This document shows, one piece after another, positions 45,909 through 53,938 of a DNA stretch of 64,000 nucleotides; the stretch's first letter is position 1, and each line of letters opens with the position of its first letter. The stretch comes from Cytophagales bacterium (GTDB lineage Bacteria; Bacteroidota; Bacteroidia; Cytophagales; Cyclobacteriaceae): assembly GCA_013298505.1 (NCBI GenBank), contig JAAFHY010000001.1, forward strand, positions 124,001 to 188,000, written 5' to 3'. The notes beneath the pieces were generated by a model. The model was given only the letters and a program-made list of their open reading frames with translations. It was not told the DNA's origin and searched no databases. Position numbers and translations under genes: made by a program.

Positions 45909-46709
45909 ATGAGGGTTGCTTTTACTTTTCTCTTTTGGATGGCATGGCAAATTTCCTTTGCTCAGAGCAGTGTCTTTACGGCTTTGTTAGAAACCATGCC
46001 ACAATCATCAGAGGGCTTGTATGAAAAAGAACTTATTGGATTTGTTAATGAGTTGAAAGAAAAGAGAGTGCATTATAAGAGCGAGATTCTTTTTTTTAAA
46101 AAGGTAGTAAGCAAGTCGCATAAAAAGTTTTTAAGAAACTATAAAGCTTACTCGCAGTTTAACGAAGTTCTTGAAGTTGGTAACTATGACTGCTTAAGTG
46201 GTACTGCTTTTTTCAGTGTTGTTTTAGGCGAACTTGGATTTACCTACAAAATAATTGAAACCAATTACCATATTTTTCTTTTGATAGATACCCCCACAAA
46301 GCAAATACTACTAGAAACAACCGATCGGATTGCAGGAATTAAAACCAATGCAAAAGAGGTAGAAAGAAGTTTGTCGAAGTACCGTCAAAATCAATTAATG
46401 GCAAATGTAGATAAAGACAATTACTACCGCTATCAAGCTAATTTATTTAGAGAAGTAAATCCACTTCAATTGAGTGGGTTACTTTTTTTCAATCAAGCTG
46501 TTGTTGCCTACAATCAGCACGATTGGGTTTTGTGTGCCGATAGACTAGAACGCGCAAGATCTATTTACTACAATGAGCGCGTGGAAGAACTCAGTGAACT
46601 ATTAATTGGTTCTGTTGCTTTAAGTTCTTTAGCTGAAGAGAAGAAAAGAGAATTAATGCGTACCCTAAAGAAGCATTTAACTTTATCCTCAACCGTAGCA
46701 ACTCGTTAA
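45909..46709 (+). CDS. Exported transglutaminase-like protein
   Basis: A 266-residue protein with a signal peptide (MRVAFTFLFWMAWQISFAQ). The middle part has a plausible papain/transglutaminase-type Cys in EVGNYDCLSGTAFFSVVLGELGF and a His in TNYHIFLLIDTPTKQILLETT, with Glu as possible third residue. The C-terminal half is helical and TPR-like (LLFFNQAVVAYNQHDWVLCADRLERARSIYYNERVEEL). I infer a transglutaminase-like fold from the Cys/His spacing only. It ends 26 bases before an IS256-derived element. Confidence 0.7.
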   Translation: MRVAFTFLFWMAWQISFAQSSVFTALLETMPQSSEGLYEKELIGFVNELKEKRVHYKSEILFFKKVVSKSHKKFLRNYKAYSQFNEVLEVGNYDCLSGTAFFSVVLGELGFTYKIIETNYHIFLLIDTPTKQILLETTDRIAGIKTNAKEVERSLSKYRQNQLMANVDKDNYYRYQANLFREVNPLQLSGLLFFNQAVVAYNQHDWVLCADRLERARSIYYNERVEELSELLIGSVALSSLAEEKKRELMRTLKKHLTLSSTVATR

Positions 46710-46724
46710 TTCTCGAGCACTCTA

Positions 46725-47234
46725 CTAAAAGTTGGGTCTGTAAATGACCAACGGATATTTCTTGCCCCATGCTTTATCCAACACATCAAGCTGTTGTTCG
46801 GCCAATTCTTTGGTGGTTGCACGGTACACTTCTTTCAGATCACTCAAGAAAGGTTTTTGATCTTTACTGGCCACATACTTGAGGCTGTTGCGTACCTGGT
46901 GTACAATGCAACTTTGCACTTCTACTTTAGGGAAAGTGCTTTGGATGGCCTCAGCGAAACCGTTGAGGTTATCAATACAAGCAATCAAAATATCGGCCAC
47001 ACCACGGTTGCGCAGATCAGATGTCTTGCTGCCCTTGCCGTTTTTACGGTTGCCCTCTTTGCGCTCATCAACGTCAAGGTGCGCATCAAGCTCACCTTCG
47101 AGAGCGGCTTCCAAAAAACTCTTGAACATCGGGGCGAACGCCCCATCTTTGCCGTACAACGATTTGCCCGAGCGGAACTGCTCAAGGGCTTTCTTTCTGA
47201 TCTCTTCTAAATTGAATTGTTCTTCGTTTTTCAT
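46725..47234 (-). pseudogene. IS256-family transposase, internally deleted and truncated
   Basis: A 169-residue remnant of a protein that is normally about 400 residues. The N-terminus (GAFAPMFKSFLEAALEGELDAHL and NRKNGKGSKTS) joins directly to DLRNRGVADILIACIDNL, so about 170 residues including the first catalytic Asp are missing in frame. The part VHQVRNSLKYVASKDQKPF and WGKKYPLVI is well preserved, then the frame runs into the terminal repeat and stops, losing the last 130 residues and the catalytic Glu. Only the second Asp (IACID) of the DDE triad is left, so it cannot be active. Confidence 0.9.
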
Positions 47235-47288
47235 ATCGTGTCAAAGTTGGTTGTTTTCCTTCTTTGACACAGTTTAATTTACAGCCTC
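46736..47288 (-). mobile_element. Shrunken IS256-type element with ends and target duplication
   Basis: A 553-base element. The ends read GTCTGTAAAT (46736-46745) and, on the other strand, GGCTGTAAAT (complement of 47278-47287). It is flanked directly by an exact 11-base direct repeat CTAAAAGTTGG (46725-46735 and 47289-47299). IS256-type elements usually make 8-9-base duplications, so 11 may include two chance matches. Only about ten bases of terminal repeat remain at the right end, where the transposase frame has been cut off next to the terminus. Confidence 0.8.
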
Positions 47289-47315
47289 TAAAAGTTGGAA
47301 GAACTAACCCAAAAA

Positions 47316-47347
47316 CAAAAAACCTGAAATTTCTCCCAGGCTTTTCT
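47316..47347 (-). terminator. Rho-independent terminator of the beta-oxidation operon
   Basis: On the minus strand AAAAGCCTG, a ten-base loop, CAGGTTTTTTG, then more T. The stem is seven to nine pairs including one G-T pair. It lies about 30 bases after the acyl-CoA dehydrogenase stop, at the end of the operon. Confidence 0.65.
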
Positions 47348-47373
47348 TGTGTCTTACTACTTATGTCTTGCGT

Positions 47374-49176
47374 CTAAAAAGGATACTCTCCTTTTCCAAT
47401 TGCGTGGTTCGCTACTTTGCGTCTCGCTTCTTTTAAGTTGTAGGCATCTATCTTGGTGAAGCGTTTCAAGCCGAGCATCATAAAGCGCAACTCGTCTCCT
47501 TCGGCAAACGCATAGATGGCTTGCTTGCCTGCACCCGCTGCCTTTTCAATTGCGTGGTGCAGATAAATCATGGCCATCGCAATTTCTACTTCACAGGCTT
47601 TCTCTCCACGCACACCTACTAATTTTTCCACTCGCAAAATCACCGACTCGGCAACGTAGCCCTCAATGAGCATATCAGCCAGGTTCATCAATATCTCCTG
47701 CTCTTCCGAAAGCTTCATCATAAACTTTTGAATGGCTGCACCCGAAACCATGAGACCTGCCTTCTTCAAATTCGCGATTGCCTTTTTTTCTTTTGCAAAT
47801 AGCACAGTATCGTCACTTGCACCAAAATCAGGAATGGAAGTCAATTCCTTCTGTACAGCCATGGCGGGCGTCATCAAATCCAATGTGCCTTTCATCGCAC
47901 GTTTTAACAGCATGTCGATTGTGAGTAGTCGGTTGATTTCATTCGTGCCTTCAAAGATGCGGTTGATGCGTGCATCACGATAGGCGCGATCCATCGGGCC
48001 CTCTGCAGAGAAGCCCATGCCTCCGTAAATCTGGACACCTTCGTCTACAGAAAAATCCAACACTTCGCTTCCATGTACTTTCAAAATGGCACACTCTATG
48101 GCAAAGTCTTCCAATGATTTTAATCGAGCCTGGCCTTTCTCCATGCCTCCCGCTACCAAAGCATCATACGCATCGTCAATATTTTGTGAAGCACGATAGT
48201 GTGCCGACTCAGATGCAAAAATCTTTGTTACTACTTCGGCTATCTTATGTTTAATCGCCCCGAAAGTGGAAATAGCGACACCGAATTGTTTGCGCTCATT
48301 TGAATATTTGATAGCCTGACTGATGGTACCTTTCGATCCGCCCAACGCACCCACTCCCAACTTAATACGGCCGATGTTCAGGATGTTCACTGCTATCTTA
48401 AACCCGTTCTCACGTTCACTCAATAAATTTTCTACCGGCACTTTGCAATCGTTGAAGAAAATCTGGCGGGTAGAAGATCCCTTGATACCCATTTTCTTTT
48501 CTTCTTCGTTCATGGTGATGCCACCAAAGTCCTTTTCAACAATAAAGGCTGTCAGATTTTTATCGTTATCGATTTTTGCGAATACAATAAAAATATCTGC
48601 AAAGCCACCGTTGGTGATCCACATTTTCTGACCGGTGATCAAATAATGTTTCCCATCGGCAGTCAATTTTGCTTTGGTCTTACCGCTGTTGGCATCAGAA
48701 CCGGAATCAGGTTCTGTCAAACAGTAGCTCGCCTTCCACTCGCCCGATGCCAGCTTAGGAATGTATTTTTGTTTTTGTGCATCATTTCCATAGTACAGAA
48801 TAGGCAATGTGCCAATGCCTGTGTGAGCAGAGATGGCCACTGCAAAAGAGTAGCCAGCGCCAACAGCTTCCGCCACCAACATGGTCGTATTAAAATCCAT
48901 TCCAAATCCGCCAAGTTCTTGCGGCACAGAAGTTCCCAATAGTCCGAGAGCCCCTGCCTTATCAAGAAGCGAAGGCATCAACTTGGGATCTTTCTGCGAA
49001 TCAATTAAATCCAAATGCGGGTATACTTCTTGCTTCAAAAAGTCTTTGCACGTCTGTGCAATCATCTTTTGCTCTTCTGTAAATTCTTCAGGAATGAAAA
49101 TTTCATGTGCCTGTGTTTCGCGGATGAGGAATTCACCGCCTTTGATTGCTTTCTTAGTTGCTGTCGTTGTTTCCAT
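47374..49176 (-). CDS. Acyl-CoA dehydrogenase (about 600 aa, VLCAD-like)
   Basis: A 600-residue flavoenzyme for the first step of beta-oxidation, in the long form with a C-terminal extension like VLCAD/ACAD9. Marks are CLTEPDSGSDANSGKTKA (FAD), YLITGQKMWITNGGFADIFIVFAK, the KERKQFG-type ERKQFGVAISTFGAIKHK, and INRIFEGTNEINRLLTIDMLLKRA with the catalytic Glu in FEGTNE. Last gene of the fatty-acid operon; its first 23 bases overlap the end of the four-helix-bundle gene upstream. Confidence 0.95.
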   Translation of the reverse strand: METTTATKKAIKGGEFLIRETQAHEIFIPEEFTEEQKMIAQTCKDFLKQEVYPHLDLIDSQKDPKLMPSLLDKAGALGLLGTSVPQELGGFGMDFNTTMLVAEAVGAGYSFAVAISAHTGIGTLPILYYGNDAQKQKYIPKLASGEWKASYCLTEPDSGSDANSGKTKAKLTADGKHYLITGQKMWITNGGFADIFIVFAKIDNDKNLTAFIVEKDFGGITMNEEEKKMGIKGSSTRQIFFNDCKVPVENLLSERENGFKIAVNILNIGRIKLGVGALGGSKGTISQAIKYSNERKQFGVAISTFGAIKHKIAEVVTKIFASESAHYRASQNIDDAYDALVAGGMEKGQARLKSLEDFAIECAILKVHGSEVLDFSVDEGVQIYGGMGFSAEGPMDRAYRDARINRIFEGTNEINRLLTIDMLLKRAMKGTLDLMTPAMAVQKELTSIPDFGASDDTVLFAKEKKAIANLKKAGLMVSGAAIQKFMMKLSEEQEILMNLADMLIEGYVAESVILRVEKLVGVRGEKACEVEIAMAMIYLHHAIEKAAGAGKQAIYAFAEGDELRFMMLGLKRFTKIDAYNLKEARRKVANHAIGKGEYPF

Positions 49177-49591
49177 ATGCTTGTAGTATTTCGTTGATCG
49201 TTGTTGGTTGTTGGTTAGTCGTTTGCTTTTGAAAATAATTTATAAATCCATTTATTAATTTCTTACATCTTATTACTTGTTCGAGAATTTTATCTAACTG
49301 ATCGACAGAAATAAATTCCAAATCAGATGCTATTATCAATTGAGTTTCAATTTCATAGAGCGATCCTCGTGCAATGAAAAAGAATTGAATTGAGTCTTTT
49401 GAATGATTCCTACCTGATCCTTCAGCTATGTTAGAAGGTACTGAAATAGCTGCTCTTCGCAATTGGTTGGTTAATCCAAACTGTTCTTCCTTTGGAAAAG
49501 ATTTACTGAGTTGATAAACGCTTTTTACCAACTGCCGGCTTTGTTGCCAAACATCTAAATCTCGATATGAAATAATTTCCGCCACGAACAA
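49154..49591 (-). CDS. Four-helix bundle protein (S23/IVP family)
   Basis: A 145-residue protein of the family once found in 23S rRNA intervening sequences (TIGR02436): SYRDLDVWQQSRQLVKSVYQLSKSFPKEEQFGLTNQLRRAAISVPSNIAEGSGR is the diagnostic N-terminal half. Start is TTG 49591 or GTG 49585 (VAEIISYRDL). The last 25 residues (QTTNQQPTTINEILQAYG) are encoded by a terminal inverted repeat and by the neighbour's start region, so the natural end of the domain is earlier. The gene sits inside a palindromic element between thiolase and acyl-CoA dehydrogenase and interrupts an otherwise standard operon. Function of the family is not established. Confidence 0.9.
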   Translation of the reverse strand: MFVAEIISYRDLDVWQQSRQLVKSVYQLSKSFPKEEQFGLTNQLRRAAISVPSNIAEGSGRNHSKDSIQFFFIARGSLYEIETQLIIASDLEFISVDQLDKILEQVIRCKKLINGFINYFQKQTTNQQPTTINEILQAYGNNDSN

Positions 49592-49616
49592 CGATTAACC
49601 AACAACCAACATCGAT
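49197..49616. repeat. Gene-carrying palindromic element with about 27-bp terminal inverted repeats
   Basis: The left arm ATCGTTGTTGGTTGTTGGTT with AGTCGTT (49197-49223) and the right arm, read on the other strand, ATCGATGTTGGTTGTTGGTT with AATCGTT (49590-49616), differ at two positions of 27. They enclose the four-helix-bundle gene. The right arm reaches the thiolase stop codon; the left arm lies 21 bases before the acyl-CoA dehydrogenase start. The word ATCGTTGTTCGTGG continues inside the right arm and recurs in the element at 53271-53348. Confidence 0.75.
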
Positions 49617-50791
49617 TAATTCAACAATTCATAAATCCCCGCCACTCCCTGTCCTCCACCTACACAAGCTGTCACCATTCCATATTTTTTGTTTTGTCTG
49701 CGTAGCTCATTGAAGAGTTGTACAGACAACCGCGCGCCTGATGAACCGAGTGGATGACCCACTGCAATAGCACCTCCGTTTACATTTAGTTTTGATCGAT
49801 CGATGCCCAATTCTTTTACCACTGCTAATGATTGTGCAGCAAAGGCTTCGTTCAATTCAATCAAATCAATGTCTTGCAATTTTAGTCCGGCAATTTTTAA
49901 TGCCTTAGGAATTGCTGCTACCGGACCTATACCCATGATTCGTGGATCAACACCTGCGGTGGCATAACTCACCATGCGGGCGATGGGTTTTAGATTCAGC
50001 TGCTTCACCATCTTCTCACTCATCACGGCAACAAAGGCTGCGCCATCTGAAGTTTGAGATGAATTTCCAGCGGTAACAGAACCGCCCACCGCAAATACGG
50101 GTTTCAATTTTGAAAGTCCTTCGAAAGTGGTGTCCGCACGAATCCCTTCATCTTTGTTGACTACGTATTCGCGAGTTTGCTTTTTCATGTTCTCATCCAC
50201 ATATACTTCCTTCACAGTGATGGGCACCACCTCATTGGTGAATTTACCCTCCTTCCACGCTGCAGCCGCTTTCACATGCGACTCCACTGAAAATTGATCT
50301 TGCTCTTCTCGAGTAATGTTAAATTGCTTCGATACTTCTTCGGCCGTTAAGCCCATACTGGTGTAGTAGGTAGGATTGTCTTTAGCAATTGCATAATTCA
50401 ATGCCGTCTTAAAACCCATCACCGGAACTAAAGACATGGACTCTGTTCCACCGGCAATAATCACATCGGCTTGTCCCGCTTGGATGCGATGACTCGCAAT
50501 AGCGATAGCCTCCACTCCTGATCCGCAATAGCGATTGATCACCATGCCTGGTGTATCAAGACCAAGCGCAAGCAGTGAAATGATGCGACCCATCTGCATA
50601 CCTTGCTCCGCTTCGGGAACCGCATTGCCAACGATGAGATCATCGACCATTTTGTTCTCTAAGCCGGGGATTGATTTCACCAAGTGCTTAATCACATCCG
50701 AGGCCAGATCATCAGGTCTCATAAAACGAAACCCTCCTTTTTTTGCCTTTCCAACTGCTGTTCTAAAACCTGCTACGATGTATGCGTCCAT
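49616..50791 (-). CDS. Acetyl-CoA acyltransferase (thiolase)
   Basis: A 391-residue thiolase that cleaves 3-ketoacyl-CoA in the last step of beta-oxidation. The nucleophilic Cys is in VINRYCGSGVEAIA, the His of the second motif in NVNGGAIAVGHPLGSSGAR and the final Cys/His block in GMVTACVGGGQGVAGIYE. The internal GGTESMSLVPVMG and LIELNEAFAAQSLAV are also typical. It follows the fused multifunctional gene in the operon, separated by a palindromic element. Confidence 0.95.
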   Translation of the reverse strand: MDAYIVAGFRTAVGKAKKGGFRFMRPDDLASDVIKHLVKSIPGLENKMVDDLIVGNAVPEAEQGMQMGRIISLLALGLDTPGMVINRYCGSGVEAIAIASHRIQAGQADVIIAGGTESMSLVPVMGFKTALNYAIAKDNPTYYTSMGLTAEEVSKQFNITREEQDQFSVESHVKAAAAWKEGKFTNEVVPITVKEVYVDENMKKQTREYVVNKDEGIRADTTFEGLSKLKPVFAVGGSVTAGNSSQTSDGAAFVAVMSEKMVKQLNLKPIARMVSYATAGVDPRIMGIGPVAAIPKALKIAGLKLQDIDLIELNEAFAAQSLAVVKELGIDRSKLNVNGGAIAVGHPLGSSGARLSVQLFNELRRQNKKYGMVTACVGGGQGVAGIYELLN

Positions 50792-50795
50792 AATT

Positions 50796-50870
50796 TTGGT
50801 TGTTCGTTGTTAGTTATTGGTTGTTCGTAAAGGCTGCCCGAATAACGAACAACCACAAACGAACAACGAC
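50796..50870. repeat. Empty palindromic element between thiolase and multifunctional gene
   Basis: TTGGTTGTTCGTTGTTAGTT on the left and CGAACAACCACAAACGAACA on the right. The inner arms GGTTGTTCGT (50819-50828) and ACGAACAACC (50844-50853) are an exact 10-base inverse around AAAGGCTGCCCGAAT. The element fills the whole junction between the two coding regions. Confidence 0.75.
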
Positions 50871-53270
50871 TTAATTTCTCAATGGTTTCCCTCCCGTTAA
50901 AATTGCCTGAATTCTTTCCAGTGTTTTCTTCTCACCTGTTAATGACAAAAACGCTTCTCTCTCCAGATCAAGTAAGTACTGTTCGCTCACTTCTTGTGGA
51001 GATGTCAAGTCGCCTCCGCACATAATGTTAGAGATCCATTTGGCAACTTTGGCATCGTGCTCTGAAATGTACTTGCCCATTTTCATTCCTTGCAAGCCTG
51101 CTAAGAACAACGCTTGACCGGTTCGACCTTGCACTTTAATATTTTTTGCTTGCGGTTGCATCGTATAGCCTGCTTCCACCAGATCAAGAACGGCTTGCTT
51201 AGCATCGACAATCTGTCTGTCTTTATTCATCGACACACGGTCGATCTTTTTCAAAATGCCAAACTCACGCGCTTCCTCTGCCGAGGTAGCAACTTTTGCT
51301 GTCGCAATAGTCATAAAGGCATTTTGTAGTGCATTCAATTCCACATCCCCTTCTTCCATCGCATCACTTACCCGTTTGGTGAATTCTTTGGTTCCGCCTC
51401 CACCGGGGATTAGTCCAACACCTACCTCTACTAATCCGATATACGTTTCAGCTGCTGCCTGGGCGATGTCTGCATGCATGGTCATTTCACAACCGCCTCC
51501 TAGCGTTCTGCCCTGCGGACAAACTGCAACTGGTACACCTGAGTAACGAATGCGCATCACTGATTGTTGGAAAGCCTTGATCATGAAATCGATCTCATCA
51601 TAATCTTGCTCGATGGCATACATAAACACTAGACCCAAATTCGCGCCAAGAGAAAAGTCAGCCCCTTGATGGCCGATCACCAACCCTTTGTAATCTTTCT
51701 CCGCCAGGTCGATGGCTTTGTTCATTCCCTCAATCACAGCACTGCCTAGAGTAAAGCTCTTGCTATGCCAGCCGAAATTGAGTACGCCATCACCCAAATC
51801 AATAATTTTTGAATCGGCATTTTTCCAAACGATGTTCTCACTCTTGTTTTCTAGAATGATAAAATTCTCCCTTCCAGAAATTGACTTATAGGTTTTGGTA
51901 GGAATGTCGTAGTATTTCTTCTGACCACCTTCTGCTTTGTAGAAGGTTTTGTTTCCAGACGCCAGCATGTCATACACCCATTGCGCTGGTTTGTATCCGG
52001 CTGCTTCCATGAGTGGAATTGATTTTTCAACACCTACTGCATCCCATGTTTCGAACGGTCCGAGATCCCAGCCAAAACCACCACTTACGGCATCATCGAT
52101 ACGGAAAAGTTCATCGCTGATTTCGGGAATACGGTTGGTCACATATTGGAACAAGCCGTAAAAACAATCGCGATAAAAATCACCCGCCTTGTCTTTTCCT
52201 GCCAACAACACTTTGAAGCGATCTTTGAGATTGTCAATCGTCTTCGTTGTTTCGAGTGTTGCAAATTTTGCTTTTGCCTTTGGCTTGTATTCTAACGTCT
52301 TTAAATCTAGGGTTAAGATTTCCGTTTCGCCTTTGGCATTTTTTGATTTTTTGTAGAAGCCCTGGCCTGTTTTATCGCCCAGCCATTTATTCTGCTCGAG
52401 CTTCGTAACTACTTCCGGAAGTTTGAACATTTCTCTTCCCTCGTCATTCACCAATCCTGCATAGAGGTTATTAGAAACTTTCACTAAAGTATCTAAACCT
52501 ACCACATCCGAAGTGCGGAATGTAGCGGACTTTGGCCGGCCAATGACGGGTCCGGTTAACTTATCTACCTCATCCACATTTAAGTCAAACTTGCGCATGG
52601 AGTCGATCACCTTCAACAAACCAAAAATTCCCACGCGATTTCCAATAAAGGCCGGAGTGTCTTTACATAGCACAGTCGTCTTTCCTAAGAAAAGATCGCC
52701 ATAGTGCATCAAGAATTTTGTAACAACTGGATCGGTTTTACCTGTTGGGATGATCTCCAACAATTTTAAGTAGCGGGGAGGGTTAAAAAAGTGCGTGCCC
52801 GCAAAATGCCTTTGAAAATCTTCGCTGCGTCCTTCACCCATCAGGTGAATAGGGATGCCTGAAGTATTGGAAGTAATTAACGTTCCGGGTGTTCTGTGTT
52901 TTTCAACCTCTTCGTATACTTTCTTTTTAATATCCAGGTTTTCGACAACGACTTCGATGGTCCAATCAACATTTTTTATTTTGGCCATGTCGTCTGCGAA
53001 GTTACCGAGTTTGATACGCGAAGCGAACTTCTTATTAAAGAGTGAAGCCGGATTCGCCTTGAGGGTAGCGTCAAAGGCCGCATTCACTATTCTGTTTTTT
53101 ACAGCAGGATGATCGAGCGTTAAGTTTTTCTTTTTCTCTTCATCGGTCAGCTCTCTGGGGGCGATATCCAGCAGCAGCACCTCGCAACCAATATTGGCGA
53201 AGTGGCACGCAATGCGTGAGCCCATAATACCTGATCCTAAAACTGCGACTTTGCGAATGGTACGGTTCAT
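50871..53270 (-). CDS. Fused 3-hydroxyacyl-CoA dehydrogenase / enoyl-CoA hydratase
   Basis: A 799-residue multifunctional beta-oxidation enzyme. The order is dehydrogenase first (Rossmann motif KVAVLGSGIMGSRIACHFA; GTHFFNPPRYLKLLEIIP; GNRVGIFGLLKVIDSMR) and hydratase domain last (VIGHQGADFSLGANLGLVFMYA; VGVGLIPGGGGTKEF), the reverse of E. coli FadB. This reversed fusion is usual in Bacteroidota and relatives. The open frame extends to 53333, but the first 21 residues are encoded by the repeat at the gene junction, so the start is ATG 53270 (MNRTIRKVAVLG). Confidence 0.93.
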   Translation of the reverse strand: MNRTIRKVAVLGSGIMGSRIACHFANIGCEVLLLDIAPRELTDEEKKKNLTLDHPAVKNRIVNAAFDATLKANPASLFNKKFASRIKLGNFADDMAKIKNVDWTIEVVVENLDIKKKVYEEVEKHRTPGTLITSNTSGIPIHLMGEGRSEDFQRHFAGTHFFNPPRYLKLLEIIPTGKTDPVVTKFLMHYGDLFLGKTTVLCKDTPAFIGNRVGIFGLLKVIDSMRKFDLNVDEVDKLTGPVIGRPKSATFRTSDVVGLDTLVKVSNNLYAGLVNDEGREMFKLPEVVTKLEQNKWLGDKTGQGFYKKSKNAKGETEILTLDLKTLEYKPKAKAKFATLETTKTIDNLKDRFKVLLAGKDKAGDFYRDCFYGLFQYVTNRIPEISDELFRIDDAVSGGFGWDLGPFETWDAVGVEKSIPLMEAAGYKPAQWVYDMLASGNKTFYKAEGGQKKYYDIPTKTYKSISGRENFIILENKSENIVWKNADSKIIDLGDGVLNFGWHSKSFTLGSAVIEGMNKAIDLAEKDYKGLVIGHQGADFSLGANLGLVFMYAIEQDYDEIDFMIKAFQQSVMRIRYSGVPVAVCPQGRTLGGGCEMTMHADIAQAAAETYIGLVEVGVGLIPGGGGTKEFTKRVSDAMEEGDVELNALQNAFMTIATAKVATSAEEAREFGILKKIDRVSMNKDRQIVDAKQAVLDLVEAGYTMQPQAKNIKVQGRTGQALFLAGLQGMKMGKYISEHDAKVAKWISNIMCGGDLTSPQEVSEQYLLDLEREAFLSLTGEKKTLERIQAILTGGKPLRN

Positions 53271-53348
53271 AATTGGTTGTTGGTTGTTCATTAGTTGTTG
53301 TCGGCTAGTAGTCTTCGGTGAACGAACAACCACCCACGAACAACGATC
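53271..53348. repeat. Empty palindromic element between MarR gene and multifunctional gene
   Basis: AATTGGTTGTTGGTTGTTCA on the left; on the other strand the right side reads GATCGTTGTTCGTGGGTGGT. It shares ATCGTTGTTCGTGG with the gene-carrying element at 49590-49616 and GGTTGTTCGTT with the one at 50796-50870. It stretches from directly before the start of the multifunctional gene to the stop of the MarR gene. Confidence 0.75.
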
Positions 53349-53798
53349 TCATTGTAAAACTTTTTCGTAAATATTATTCTTCTCTACTACTTGATTAATA
53401 CACTGCACCACTTCAAAAAAGGTATTCAATTTTTGTGGGGATACCTCTTCGCGCACGGCATCGTTAAACCGCAATACCGTTTCACGCGATTTTTCTTTCA
53501 TCTTTCTTCCTTCTTTGGTCAACAATACTCTTACTGAGCGTTTATCATTTTTATCAACTTCCCGATAGATCAATCCCTTTTCTTCCATCGATTTCAACAG
53601 TCGCGTCAAGCTTCGTGGCTCCAATCCCATGAGTGGCCCTATCTTCGTTGCAGCCACACCCTCTTCCGATGATATATTTAGCAACGCATAGCCAATCGAC
53701 ATGGTGCCGTCATACTTCATAGCCTGCTGATTGTACATGCGCGAGATGGCATGCCAAGCTGCTTTGATGTGATAGTCTATAGTTTCTTCTCTTTTCAA
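53349..53798 (-). CDS. MarR-family transcriptional regulator
   Basis: A 149-residue winged-helix regulator. The DNA-binding part is VAATKIGPLMGLEPRSLTRLLKSMEEKGLIYREVDKNDKRSVRVLLTKEGRKM, with the DKRSVRVLLT wing. It is the first gene of the beta-oxidation operon and most likely represses it, with an acyl-CoA or fatty acid as probable ligand; that is inference from context. An AGACGTCT palindrome upstream may be its operator. Confidence 0.9.
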   Translation of the reverse strand: MKREETIDYHIKAAWHAISRMYNQQAMKYDGTMSIGYALLNISSEEGVAATKIGPLMGLEPRSLTRLLKSMEEKGLIYREVDKNDKRSVRVLLTKEGRKMKEKSRETVLRFNDAVREEVSPQKLNTFFEVVQCINQVVEKNNIYEKVLQ

Positions 53799-53883
53799 GT
53801 GGTTACGAAGGTATAAAAAATTTATTCTGCATGCCGAGCATTTTGTTAAATTTATTTTTGGGGCAAGGGCTCTTTATATAGTC

Positions 53884-53891
53884 AGACGTCT
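53884..53891. promoter_or_regulatory. Candidate MarR operator
   Basis: AGACGTCT, a perfect 8-base palindrome extended by TCA and TGA outside, in the 140-base gap between the divergent MarR and ATP-grasp genes. Weak, since only eight bases are exact. Confidence 0.3.
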
Positions 53892-53900
53892 TGATTCGCC

Positions 53901-53908
53901 TATTTTTG
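53901..53908 (+). promoter_or_regulatory. Candidate -7 element for the ATP-grasp gene
   Basis: TATTTTTG fits TAnnTTTG and stands 30 bases before the ATG at 53939. The -33 region is not clear. Confidence 0.3.
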
Positions 53909-53938
53909 AATCCTTAAAAACCCAAGTTGCTCCATCCG

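Noticed and set aside
46794-47277. Two plus-strand frames (138 and 132 residues) over the IS256 remnant
   Set aside because: The minus-strand frame encodes recognisable IS256 transposase, so these are antisense frames.
53271-53333. N-terminal extension of the dehydrogenase/hydratase fusion
   Set aside because: The 21 extra residues (PKTTSRQQLMNNQQP) are encoded by the palindromic element; the Rossmann fold starts right after the ATG at 53270.
49195-53348. Repeated GTTGTT words considered as a CRISPR array
   Set aside because: There are no evenly spaced identical repeats with unique spacers and no cas genes; the copies lie kilobases apart and are inverted pairs.
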